From: an uncultured Oscillospiraceae bacterium
Lineage (GTDB): Bacteria > Bacillota > Clostridia > Oscillospirales > Oscillospiraceae
NCBI GenBank assembly: GCA_947631865.1
Contig: CANRNF010000020.1
Location: 1-41,169, forward strand
Length of the DNA: 41,169 nucleotides
Reading direction: 5' to 3'
The notes below the pieces were generated by a model. The model was not told the origin of the DNA and did not search any database. It saw only the letters and a list, made by a program, of their open reading frames with translations. Numbering within the stretch: position 1 is the first letter of the stretch; the number at the start of each line of letters is the position of its first letter. Shown here one piece after another: positions 21,474 through 30,039 of this stretch. The position numbers and the translations under genes are program-made.

Positions 21474-22904
21474 TTAATACGCCACGCCCCAGATGATCAT
21501 GTGCTTGGCGGGGCGGCCGCAGCAGGGGCACACGTCCCCCAGCTTCTCCTGCTTGAAGGGGATGCACCGGCTGGAAACGCCGGCCTCCCGCTTCATCTTC
21601 TCCTCGCAGGCGGCGTCGCCGCACCACATGGTCTTGACGAAGCCGTCCATGGCCTTCTCCTTGACCTCCTCCACGGTAGTGGCGGGCCAGGTGTGGCTGT
21701 CCAGGTTGGCCTTGGCCCGGTCGTAGAGGGTCTTGTGGATGTCGTCCAGCAGGGCGGTAACGGCCGTCTCCAGCTCCGCCAGGGGGATGGAGGCCTTCTC
21801 GCCGGTATCCCGCCGGGCGGACATGGCCACGCCGTTTTCCATATCCCGGGGGCCGATCTCCAGCCGCAGGGGCACGCCCTTCATCTCGTACTCGGCGTAC
21901 TTCCAGCCGGGGCTGTTGTCGGAGAAATCCCCCTTGGCCCGGATGCCCGCGGCCTGGAGCCGCGTTACGATATCCTCCGCCGCCTCGGTGACGCCGGGCT
22001 TGTGGGCGGCCACGGGGATGACGATGACCTGGATGGGCGCCACCCGGGGGGGCAGCACCAGGCCGTTGTCGTCGCCGTGGGTCATGATGAGCCCGCCGAT
22101 GGAGCGGGTGGTGAAGCCCCAGCTGGTCTGATGGGGGTAGACGGACTGGTTGTTCTTGTCCTGGAAGGTGATGTCGAAGGCCCGGGCAAAGCCATCGCCA
22201 AAGTAGTGGCTGGTGGCGGACTGGAGGGCCTTGTGGTCGTGCATCATGCACTCCACGGTGTAGGTGTTCTCCGCGCCGGCGAACTTCTCCTTCTCGGTCT
22301 TGTCGCCCCGGATGACGGGCATGGCCAGCAGCTCCTCATAGCAGCGGGCGTAGATCTCCAGCATCTGCAATGTCTCCGCCTTGGCCTCCTCAGCGGTGGC
22401 GTGGAGGGTGTGGCCCTCCTGCCAGAGGAACTCCCGGCCCCGCAGGAAGGGGCGGGTGGTCTTCTCCCAGCGGACCACGCTGCACCACTGGTTATACTTC
22501 ATGGGCAGGTCCCGCCAGGAGTGGAGGACGTTTTTCCAATGGTCGCAGAACAGCGTCTCGCTGGTGGGGCGTACGCAGAGTTTTTCCGGCAGCTCCTCGG
22601 TGCCGCCCAGGGTCACCCAGGCGCACTCGGGGGCAAAGCCCTCCACGTGATCCTTCTCCCGCTGCAGCAGGCTCTCGGGGATGAGAAGGGGCATGGCCAC
22701 GTTCTCATGGCCGGTCTTCTTGAATTCCCCGTCCAGCCAGGACTGGATGTTCTCCCAGATGGCATAGCCATAGGGGCGCATGATGAAAAAGCCCTTCACG
22801 CCGGAGTAATCCACCAGCTCTGCCTTGGTGCACACGTCGGTGTACCACTGGGCAAAATCCTCATCCATGGAGGTGATGCGCTCCACCTGCTTGTTGTTCG
22901 CCAT
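21474..22904 (-). CDS. proS: Prolyl-tRNA synthetase, short archaeal/eukaryotic-type (ProS3)
   Basis: 476 residues, without the editing insertion of long bacterial ProRS. Class II motifs: CVRPTSETLF; motif 2 with FLRGREFLWQEGHTLHA; HQTSWGFTTRSIGGLIMTHGD in motif 3. An anticodon-binding domain (about 285-380, IQVIVIPVA) and a C-terminal zinc-binding domain (DVCPCCGRPAKHMIIWG) ending in Tyr follow. It charges tRNA-Pro. A 17-bp-spaced promoter with consensus TTGACA lies at 22938-22966. The leader is short and has no T-box. Confidence 0.95.
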   Translation of the reverse strand: MANNKQVERITSMDEDFAQWYTDVCTKAELVDYSGVKGFFIMRPYGYAIWENIQSWLDGEFKKTGHENVAMPLLIPESLLQREKDHVEGFAPECAWVTLGGTEELPEKLCVRPTSETLFCDHWKNVLHSWRDLPMKYNQWCSVVRWEKTTRPFLRGREFLWQEGHTLHATAEEAKAETLQMLEIYARCYEELLAMPVIRGDKTEKEKFAGAENTYTVECMMHDHKALQSATSHYFGDGFARAFDITFQDKNNQSVYPHQTSWGFTTRSIGGLIMTHGDDNGLVLPPRVAPIQVIVIPVAAHKPGVTEAAEDIVTRLQAAGIRAKGDFSDNSPGWKYAEYEMKGVPLRLEIGPRDMENGVAMSARRDTGEKASIPLAELETAVTALLDDIHKTLYDRAKANLDSHTWPATTVEEVKEKAMDGFVKTMWCGDAACEEKMKREAGVSSRCIPFKQEKLGDVCPCCGRPAKHMIIWGVAY

Positions 22905-22937
22905 AGCTCGTGACCTCTTTTCTTGATGTGCCCCCCT

Positions 22938-22966
22938 ATTTTATATAGGTGAGGGGCCCTTGTCAA
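22938..22966 (-). promoter_or_regulatory. proS promoter
   Basis: Perfect TTGACA (22961-22966), 17-bp spacer, TAAAAT (22938-22943) on the minus strand, about 35 nt before the ATG. Its -35 faces the plus-strand -35 at 22975 across 8 bp; together they form an inverted repeat GTCAAG - 6 bp - CTTGAC. Confidence 0.65.
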
Positions 22967-22974
22967 GGGAAGAC

Positions 22975-23004
22975 TTGACCGTATGACCTCACATGCCGTA
23001 TAAT
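22975..23004 (+). promoter_or_regulatory. Promoter of the 23081 membrane-protein operon
   Basis: TTGACC (22975-22980), 18-bp spacer, perfect TATAAT (22999-23004). The leader of about 70 nt ends in a GC-rich hairpin just upstream of the ribosome site GGAGAGGAA. Confidence 0.65.
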
Positions 23005-23080
23005 ATGATGTTGTACGACTATTAAAATCACATCGCACGCCGGCTCGGGGCTCCTGCTCCCGGCCGGAGAGGAAACGACT

Positions 23081-24109
23081 ATGAACAAACAGCGATATCT
23101 GGCGGAGCTGGGGCAGCTGCTCATCTTCATGACCGGCGCAGACCGGGACCTGACCCTGCACCGGTTCGGGGACCTGTTCGACCAGGCCGGCCCCGGCGGC
23201 GCCGAGGCCCTGGTAGCCCGCATCGGCTCCCCCACGAAAAACGCCATACGCCTCAGCCGCAGCTATATGCCCGGCTGCCTCACAGACGAGATATTGTTCC
23301 AGGGCCTGGACCTGACCGCCCCGGAGCCGGAGGCGTCCCCCGCGCCCGAACCGGCGGCAAAAGCCGCCGAGCCGGAGGAAGCGCCCGCTCCCGCGCCGGA
23401 GAAGGAGGCCCATCCCGCCTACGTCCTGCCCGACCTGCCGGATCTGACGGAGATGCCGGACCTGCCCGATCTTCCCGACCTGCCGGATATACCGGCGGCA
23501 GCCGGGGAGCCCGTCCCGGCCGAGCCTGAGCCGGAAGAGCCAGAAGAGGCCGAGGCGGAAGAGGCCCCGGAGCCCGACAAGACTGAGGACGAGGGACCGG
23601 AAGAAGCGGCCGGACCGGACGAGGAAGAGACGCCTCCCGCGCCGGAAGAGCCCCCCGTGGACGACGCCTCCCCAGCGCCCGGCGTGAAGGTCCCCCACGG
23701 CTTCGTCTCTGTGCCCCTGCATCCCATGGAGGAGCCCGACGAAGAGCCGGAGCGGGAAAAGCCCCAGGTGGAGCGGCCCATGCCCCTGTGGGCGGGGGTT
23801 CCCCTGTTCATCCTGGCGGTCGTCATCCTGTGCCTTCCCCTGGCGGCGCTGATACTGGCGCTGCTGCCGGTACTGCTCCTCCCCGGCGCGGCAGTGCTGG
23901 GCGGCGCGGCGCTGGCCGCCGTGGGCGGGCTGTGGTGCATCGCCTATGTGGCCGACGCGGTGCTCCTGTTCGGCCTGGCTTTCTTTGTTTTGGGCCTGGG
24001 CCTGCTGGTGCTGTGGTGCGGCTTCGCCCTGGATGTGGACCTGGTGAAGCTCTATATCAAGATCGTCGCGGGGCTGAAGCACCTGTTTCTGGGAAGGAGA
24101 GTGAGCTGA
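23081..24109 (+). CDS. Membrane protein with acidic Pro/Glu-rich linker, unknown function
   Basis: 342 residues. The N-terminal helical domain (1-85) resembles the start of DUF1700/HAAS-type proteins (MNKQRYLAELGQLLIF, with a following ALVARIGSP stretch). The middle (about 88-225) is low-complexity and strongly acidic, with tandem PDLPDL repeats near 115-135. Three hydrophobic segments follow (about 245-335), ending in a basic tail (KHLFLGRRVS). It probably sits in the membrane with a cytosolic N-terminus. DUF1700 proteins are often paired with PadR-type regulators; none is seen here. It is coupled to the next gene by a 1-nt gap. Confidence 0.75.
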   Translation: MNKQRYLAELGQLLIFMTGADRDLTLHRFGDLFDQAGPGGAEALVARIGSPTKNAIRLSRSYMPGCLTDEILFQGLDLTAPEPEASPAPEPAAKAAEPEEAPAPAPEKEAHPAYVLPDLPDLTEMPDLPDLPDLPDIPAAAGEPVPAEPEPEEPEEAEAEEAPEPDKTEDEGPEEAAGPDEEETPPAPEEPPVDDASPAPGVKVPHGFVSVPLHPMEEPDEEPEREKPQVERPMPLWAGVPLFILAVVILCLPLAALILALLPVLLLPGAAVLGGAALAAVGGLWCIAYVADAVLLFGLAFFVLGLGLLVLWCGFALDVDLVKLYIKIVAGLKHLFLGRRVS

Positions 24110-24110
24110 T

Positions 24111-24338
24111 ATGCGCAAAGCGTGGCACGTGGTGAGTCTGTTGGCCATGACATGCATCCTTCTGGGCGTCGTGGGCGTGGCCGTGGGCTTTTTCACCGGC
24201 AGCTCCCCCTCCGTCATCGCCAGCCATGGCCATATCCAGCCCTACGGCGAGCGGCTGGCCATGAACTGGGACATCCTGAAGCAGGACTTCACCGCCATCC
24301 TCACTGTGGTCCGGTCCTGGATCGCCAACATCTTCTAA
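24111..24338 (+). CDS. Small single-span membrane protein (75 aa)
   Basis: 75 residues. Residues 8-30 are a TM segment (VVSLLAMTCILLGVVGVAVGFF). The remainder is an amphipathic tail with a second weakly hydrophobic stretch (ILTVVRSWIANIF). No family is recognised. ATG 24111 follows the stop of the preceding gene by one base, so translational coupling is expected. A role with the larger membrane protein is likely but not demonstrable. Confidence 0.75.
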   Translation: MRKAWHVVSLLAMTCILLGVVGVAVGFFTGSSPSVIASHGHIQPYGERLAMNWDILKQDFTAILTVVRSWIANIF

Positions 24339-24362
24339 GGGGCGCATGCGCGCCCCCTTTTC
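24339..24362 (+). terminator. Terminator of the 23081-24338 operon
   Basis: A 7-bp GC stem (24339-24345 with 24350-24356), loop ATGC, then CTTTTC, immediately after the stop codon. Confidence 0.8.
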
Positions 24363-24388
24363 ATCCTTCCCTATAAGGAGATACCGCC

Positions 24389-25564
24389 ATGCCGAAACTG
24401 AGCGACCGCGTCGGCACTTTCACCGACTCCGTCATCCGCCGGATGACCCGCATTTCCAACCAGTACGGGGCCATCAACCTGAGCCAGGGCTTCCCCGATT
24501 TCGACCCGCCCCAGCCCATGCTGGATAGGCTCTCCCAGGTGGCCCATGAGGGTCCCCACCAGTACTCCATCACCTTCGGGGCCAAAAACCTGCGGGACGC
24601 CCTGGCCGCCAAGCAGAGCCGGGCCATCGGCCGGACCGTGGACCCGGAGCGGGAGATCGTGGTGACCTGCGGCAGCACGGAGGCCATGATGTGCGCCATG
24701 ATGACCATCTGCGATCCCGGGGACAAGGTGATGGTCTTCTCCCCCTTCTACGAGAACTATGGCGCGGACGCCATCCTCTCCGGGGCGGAGCCCATCTACA
24801 TCCCCCTGGTCCCGCCCACCTATGACTTCGACCTGGCCCTCATCGAGCAGGGCTTCCGGGACGGAGCCAAGGCCATCATCATCTGCAACCCCTCCAACCC
24901 CTGCGGCAAGGTGTTCACCAAGGAGGAGCTCTCCGCCATCGGCCAGCTGTGCCTCCAATACGACGCCTTCGCCGTCACCGATGAGGTATACGAGCACCTG
25001 GTCTATGCGCCGGCGGAGCACGTGTATATGTCCGCCCTGCCGGGGATGTTCGACCACACCATCACCTGCAACTCCCTGTCCAAGACCTTCTCCGCCACCG
25101 GCTGGCGGCTGGGCTACCTCATCGCCCCGGCATGGGTGGTGGAGGCGGCGCGGAAGGTCCACGACTTCCTCACCGTGGGGGCCGCCGCGCCATTGCAGGA
25201 GGCGGCGGTGGCAGGGCTCCTGCTGCCCGACAGCTACTATGAGGACCTGCGGGCGCTGTACACCGAAAAGCGGGACTATTTTCTCGCGGGCCTGGACAGG
25301 CTGGGTCTTAAGCACAACGTGCCCCAGGGCACCTATTTCGTGCTCATGGATATCTCCGATTTCCTGGCCCTGCCCCAGTTCCGGGGCTGGACGGACCTGG
25401 CCTTCTGCGAGTGGATGATACGGGAGATCGGCGTGGCCGCCGTGCCCGGGTCCAGCTTTTTCAAGGAGCCGGTGAATAACCTTATCCGCTTCCACTTCGC
25501 CCGGCAGAAGCCGGCCATGGACGAGGCCCTGCGCCGGCTGGAAAAGCTGACAAAGCTATTGTAA
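24389..25564 (+). CDS. PLP-dependent class I/II aminotransferase
   Basis: 391 residues, fold type I. Substrate and cofactor motifs: NLSQGFPDFDPPQPM; CGSTEAMM; CNPSNPCGKVFTKEEL with the conserved Asn; FAVTDEVYEHLVY with the Asp and Tyr that contact PLP; SLSKTFSATGWRLGY with the Schiff-base Lys; and C-terminal IRFHFARQK carboxylate-binding Arg. It resembles kynurenine/methionine-type aminotransferases (YbdL-like), which use aromatic or sulfur amino acids with 2-oxo acids; the exact substrate is unknown. The ribosome site is AAGGAG. Single gene with a hairpin after it. Confidence 0.92.
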   Translation: MPKLSDRVGTFTDSVIRRMTRISNQYGAINLSQGFPDFDPPQPMLDRLSQVAHEGPHQYSITFGAKNLRDALAAKQSRAIGRTVDPEREIVVTCGSTEAMMCAMMTICDPGDKVMVFSPFYENYGADAILSGAEPIYIPLVPPTYDFDLALIEQGFRDGAKAIIICNPSNPCGKVFTKEELSAIGQLCLQYDAFAVTDEVYEHLVYAPAEHVYMSALPGMFDHTITCNSLSKTFSATGWRLGYLIAPAWVVEAARKVHDFLTVGAAAPLQEAAVAGLLLPDSYYEDLRALYTEKRDYFLAGLDRLGLKHNVPQGTYFVLMDISDFLALPQFRGWTDLAFCEWMIREIGVAAVPGSSFFKEPVNNLIRFHFARQKPAMDEALRRLEKLTKLL

Positions 25565-25578
25565 AACGCATACAATAA

Positions 25579-25600
25579 GGCCCCCTCTGCCGAGGGGGCC
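25579..25600 (+). terminator. Hairpin after the aminotransferase gene
   Basis: A 9-bp perfect stem (25579-25587 with 25592-25600), loop TGCC. The tract after it (GCGCTATTATTT) is a weak T run, so termination may be partial. Its sequence resembles the terminal hairpins of the type I repeats. Confidence 0.6.
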
Positions 25601-25623
25601 GCGCTATTATTTCGTGGTACCAT

Positions 25624-25783
25624 GGCGCTCCCTGCGTCGACAGTGGCCCTCGCAAACCGTTTCGCTACGCTCAACAATGTTTGTTCGAGGGACACTGCCT
25701 CCTTGGAGCGCCGTCGGCATGCGTTCTACCCGACGTGCGGCTGGAACCGGCAGTGTCACGGGATGCGGTTGACGAGCGTAGCG
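25624..25783. repeat. Long imperfect inverted repeat of unknown origin
   Basis: Nested arms: GGCGCTCC 25624-25631 with GGAGCGCC 25705-25712, and CAGTGGCCCTCG 25641-25652 with CGAGGGACACTG 25686-25697 (one mismatch). A competing pair, CGCTACGCTC 25663-25672 with GAGCGTAGCG 25774-25783, would rearrange the fold. It could be a relic of a small mobile element or a structured 3' region. No ORF with a ribosome site is seen in it. Confidence 0.5.
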
Positions 25784-25839
25784 AGCCTTAGCAGACCGGG
25801 ATACTGTCGGGCCAGGCCGCGCTACGCCAACGTAATTTG

Positions 25840-25905
25840 TTATATATCCGTCGGCAATGCCACCCGCTCCACTAAGATGGTGCCGACCGCCGTTTCAGCG
25901 CTCAT
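25840..25905 (-). pseudogene. 21-codon ORF duplicating the 3' end of the S24 repressor gene
   Basis: The ORF starts at ATG 25905, which overlaps the stop of the upstream peptide frame (ATGA), and encodes MSAETAVGTILVERVALPTDI. The last 14 residues match the C-terminus of the nearby S24 repressor (GTILMERVALPTDV) with conservative changes, and the DNA is similarly close. It is either a remnant of a duplicated repressor gene or a real coupled mini-ORF. It is not a functional repressor. Confidence 0.45.
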
Positions 25906-26100
25906 GGCTGCTGCTCCATATCGTTATCCGAGTGGAGGTTCGCCCATACAGCTAAATCGTCCTGGGCCTTTTCTGCCCAGTAATTCAACGACAGTTTCTT
26001 TTCTCCTCCAGAGACAGCCTCCAGGACGGCATCATCCAGGGCGGCGTCCTTTTGTTCCGGGGTTAACCCCCCCCCGCAAGGTTTTCTTCTCGTCTGTCAT
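25902..26100 (-). pseudogene. Double-glycine leader-like peptide gene interrupted at a nine-G tract
   Basis: ATG 26100 has AGGAGGA 9 nt upstream and a consensus promoter further up. In the literal frame the peptide stops after 22 codons. Removing one G from the nine-G run (26072-26080) opens a 65-residue frame ending at 25902. The frame is MTDEKKTLRGG, then LTPEQKDAALDDAVLEAVSGG, then a 33-residue polar tail beginning EKKLSLNYWAEK. The acidic helix ending in AVSGG looks like the leader of GG-processed peptides (bacteriocins, RiPP precursors). No transporter or modifying enzyme is nearby. It may be phase-variable, decayed, or a sequencing error. Confidence 0.5.
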
Positions 26101-26149
26101 TGCTGTGATTCCTCCTATTTTATTCCCTCGCCAGGGTATGACCTCTTAT

Positions 26150-26178
26150 AGTATCGACCGCTCCGGGGCAGTTGTCAA
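26150..26178 (-). promoter_or_regulatory. Promoter of the GG-leader-like peptide unit
   Basis: Perfect TTGACA (26173-26178), 17-bp spacer, GATACT (26150-26155) on the minus strand. The leader of about 45 nt leads to the ribosome site AGGAGGA. Confidence 0.6.
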
Positions 26179-26227
26179 CCGCTTTGTCCCGAATCAACAA
26201 AAACACGACTCGAATCGCATCTTGGAT

Positions 26228-26339
26228 GGCCCCCTTGTCAAAGGGGGCTGGCAGCGCGAAGCGCTGACTGGGGGATTGGCGTTAGACTTACAACAATCCC
26301 CCCGGCCCTTCGGGCCACCCCCCTTTCACAAGGGGGGCC
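26228..26339 (+). repeat. Multi-hairpin intergenic repeat, type II (copy d)
   Basis: Ends GGCCCCCTT/AAGGGGGC and CCCCCCTTT/AAGGGGGG. Inner hairpins are AGCGC-GAA-GCGCT and GGCCC-TTC-GGGCC. It is the inverted counterpart of copy c (21311-21423). It lies between the S24 repressor stop and the peptide promoter. Confidence 0.85.
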
Positions 26340-26350
26340 TTTTCCATTTT

Positions 26351-27088
26351 TCACACATCCGTCGGCAAAGCCACCCGCTCCATCAATATGGTGCCGAAGC
26401 AGGTCAGGCTCCGCTCCGCGTCCTTCCAGATGGTCACGTCCGCGTCCTTCCGGGCCCGGTTCAGGGCGAAAAGATAGAGGTTCCCCACCATGTCCTGGCA
26501 CACCTGCTTGCACAGGAATTCTCCGTCCAGCAGCAGCGCCGCCACCTCTCCGTCCCGGGGCGCCCGCTTCTGGCCCAGGGCGACGGACCCGTCGGGCAGG
26601 TACGGCTCCATGGAGTTGCCGTTGATGCGCACGGCAAAGTCCGCGCCGCTGTCCGCCGGGACCTGGTAGTCCTCCCAGGGATTGCCGAAATCCGGATCGC
26701 CCCGGCCGGCGGCAAAGCTGTTGCCGATGAGGGGGATGACCTTGAAGGCGGGCGTGACCGCCGCGCCGCTCAGGGCCATGCGCTGCTTCTCCTCGCCCAT
26801 CACCGCCCGGACCACCCGCTTGCCGTGGCCGTCCAAGCCGTCGTAGTCCCGGGCCAGGCCCAGGGCCTCCCCGGAGAGGCCGGGGGCTTTCGGCCCATCC
26901 ACGAAATCCGCCACGCTCCGGTCCAGGGCCCCGGCGATCTTCGCCATGACTTGGATGGTGGGGCTGGCGGTGACGCCGCCGGTGATCTTGTTCAGCGTGC
27001 CCTTGGGCACCCCGGACCGGCGGGCCAGCTCGTCGATGGTCATGCCCGCCTCCAGGCGGTACCGGGTGATCTGCTTTCCGATGTCCAT
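26351..27088 (-). CDS. XRE-family repressor with S24 (LexA-like) self-cleaving domain
   Basis: 245 residues. The N-terminal helix-turn-helix (5-60; IDELARRSGVPKGTLNKITGG) is followed by a linker, then an S24 peptidase fold (about 115-225). The fold has a candidate cleavage bond at A127-G128 (FAAGRG), nucleophile S159 in INGNSMEPYLPDG and general-base K194 in EFLCKQV. This is the design of phage CI-type repressors that self-cleave on RecA/SOS signals. It is divergent from a phage-type HTH gene and has a consensus promoter (27148-27176). ATG 27088 follows GGGAGGGAG. The likely targets are the repeated TTTTCGG sites near 27190-27234. Confidence 0.92.
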   Translation of the reverse strand: MDIGKQITRYRLEAGMTIDELARRSGVPKGTLNKITGGVTASPTIQVMAKIAGALDRSVADFVDGPKAPGLSGEALGLARDYDGLDGHGKRVVRAVMGEEKQRMALSGAAVTPAFKVIPLIGNSFAAGRGDPDFGNPWEDYQVPADSGADFAVRINGNSMEPYLPDGSVALGQKRAPRDGEVAALLLDGEFLCKQVCQDMVGNLYLFALNRARKDADVTIWKDAERSLTCFGTILMERVALPTDV

Positions 27089-27110
27089 GGCTCTCCCTCC
27101 CTTTGTCGCT

Positions 27111-27155
27111 GACTGGTATCTTGTGGTACGATAGCGTCTTTGTCGCTATTGTACC
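27111..27155 (-). repeat. Truncated two-hairpin promoter-associated repeat (copy D)
   Basis: It retains the end GACTGGTATC (27111-27120) and the variable hairpin (GGTACGATAGCG 27125-27136 with CGCTATTGTACC 27144-27155, one G-T pair), but lacks the rest of the long hairpin of copies A and C. It lies just upstream of the S24 repressor gene in the same orientation as the other copies. Confidence 0.6.
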
Positions 27156-27176
27156 TGAAACGGGCAGTCCTGTCAA
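27148..27176 (-). promoter_or_regulatory. Promoter of the S24 repressor gene
   Basis: Perfect TTGACA (27171-27176), 17-bp spacer, TACAAT (27148-27153) on the minus strand. The -10 is the first arm of the copy D hairpin. Confidence 0.7.
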
Positions 27177-27189
27177 TGATAAAATCTAC

Positions 27190-27237
27190 TTTTCGGAATT
27201 ATTTCCCCTTGACAAATCCCATTTTCGGGATTATACT
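27190..27237 (+). promoter_or_regulatory. Promoter and likely operator of the 27290 HTH gene
   Basis: TTGACA (27209-27214), 17-bp spacer, TATACT (27232-27237). A 13-bp direct repeat TTTTCGGRATTAT occurs at 27190-27202 and 27222-27234, the second inside the spacer. There is also an inverted ATCCC/GGGAT pair, and a reverse half-site (ATCCGAAAA) lies near 27269. These are good candidate sites for the divergent S24 repressor. Confidence 0.65.
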
Positions 27238-27289
27238 TGGCCCATAAATACCGAGAACGGAATGAGACATCCGAAAAGGAGGAGACACA

Positions 27290-27727
27290 ATGGACTGGAA
27301 ACAGGAGGCGGCGGAGAAGCTGACACAGTACGAGGCCCGGCGGCAGTCTTTGGAGAACATCCCGGCGGAGATACGCCGGCTGGAGCAGGATTATACCGCC
27401 CTGCGCACCTCGACGGTGGACGCCATACCAACCCATGGGAACGGCAGCCGCCGGGAGGACGCCATGCTGTCCAACATCGTGCGGCGGGAGGAGCTGGCCC
27501 GGCAGCTGGAGTCGGTGAAGGCATGGGTAGCCCTGACGGACGGCGGCCTCGCGGCCCTGAACGAGGAGGACCGGCTGGTGCTGGACCGGTTCTACGTCCA
27601 CCGGCGCAAGGGGGCCTGCGAACAGCTCTGCGAGGAGCTGGACCGGGAGAAGGCCCAGGTCTACCGCCGGCGGGACCGGGCGCTCCGGCGCTTCACCCTG
27701 GCCCTCTACGGCGGGCTGGAATCGTAA
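27290..27727 (+). CDS. Phage-type HTH regulator, sigma-70 region 4-like
   Basis: 145 residues. An N-terminal coiled coil (1-50; AAEKLTQYEARRQSLENIPAEIRRLEQDY) and a helical middle (HGNGSRREDAMLSNIVRREEL) precede a C-terminal sigma-region-4-like HTH (ALNEEDRLVLDRFYVHRRKG, REKAQVYRRRDRALRRF). This matches the RinA/ArpU-like late regulators common in Clostridia prophages. It probably activates transcription of prophage or accessory genes; no such genes follow here. It is under a consensus promoter likely controlled by the divergent S24 repressor. A GC hairpin (27738-27764) after the stop has its T run on the minus side. Confidence 0.82.
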   Translation: MDWKQEAAEKLTQYEARRQSLENIPAEIRRLEQDYTALRTSTVDAIPTHGNGSRREDAMLSNIVRREELARQLESVKAWVALTDGGLAALNEEDRLVLDRFYVHRRKGACEQLCEELDREKAQVYRRRDRALRRFTLALYGGLES

Positions 27728-27787
27728 AAAGCAAAACGCCCCTCCGGCGCTGCCGGAAGGGGTGAACTATATCGCACCTCTCAAAAG

Positions 27788-27922
27788 GCCCCCTCAGACG
27801 AGGGGGCTGTCGCCGCTGAAAGCGGTGACTGAGGGAGGGAAACTCCCGTAAGGCTGGTGATTGTCTATCTCTCCCTCCGTCTCGGTCTGACGGCCGAGCC
27901 ACCTCCCTCGTCCGAGGGAGGC
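27788..27922 (+). repeat. Multi-hairpin intergenic repeat, type I (copy e)
   Basis: It has the same ends and right half as copy a (6279-6409), and a perfect left terminal hairpin GCCCCCTC/GAGGGGGC. Inner hairpins are CCGCTGAAAGCGG and CGGTCTGACGGCCG. It lies between the HTH gene and the groEL terminator. Confidence 0.85.
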
Positions 27923-27923
27923 T

Positions 27924-27953
27924 AAAATGAAGGCCGCGCCTTTCGGCGCGGCC
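27924..27953 (-). terminator. Terminator of groESL
   Basis: A 9-bp perfect stem (27932-27940 with 27945-27953), loop GAAA on the minus strand, followed by TTCATTTT, 7 nt past the groEL stop. Confidence 0.85.
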
Positions 27954-27960
27954 AACCTTT

Positions 27961-29893
<1,933 letters not shown>

Positions 29894-29934
29894 CGTAAAT
29901 TGCCTCCTTGCAATATAAATACGTCTTCATGGGA

Positions 29935-29961
29935 TTAGCACTCATGTCCTATGAGTGCTAA
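29935..29961 (-). promoter_or_regulatory. CIRCE operator (HrcA binding site)
   Basis: Perfect inverted repeat TTAGCACTC - 9 bp - GAGTGCTAA, identical to the CIRCE consensus, located just downstream of the groESL -10 box. HrcA bound here represses groESL until heat or misfolding stress. Confidence 0.97.
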
Positions 29962-29968
29962 CATGGTA

Positions 29969-29997
29969 ATAATACCCCATCCCCATGCTTTCTTCAA
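29969..29997 (-). promoter_or_regulatory. groESL promoter
   Basis: TTGAAG (29992-29997), 17-bp spacer, TATTAT (29969-29974) on the minus strand. The start site falls next to the CIRCE operator, as usual for this control. Confidence 0.7.
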
Positions 29998-30039
29998 CTG
30001 GTAATCTGCACAAATTTGGCGTCTTTGTCTTGGTACTTA

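Noticed and set aside
25622..27112. Plus-strand open frame of about 500 codons spanning the repeat region and the S24 repressor
   Set aside because: It crosses an inverted repeat, a type II repeat and the antisense of the repressor, with no family signature.
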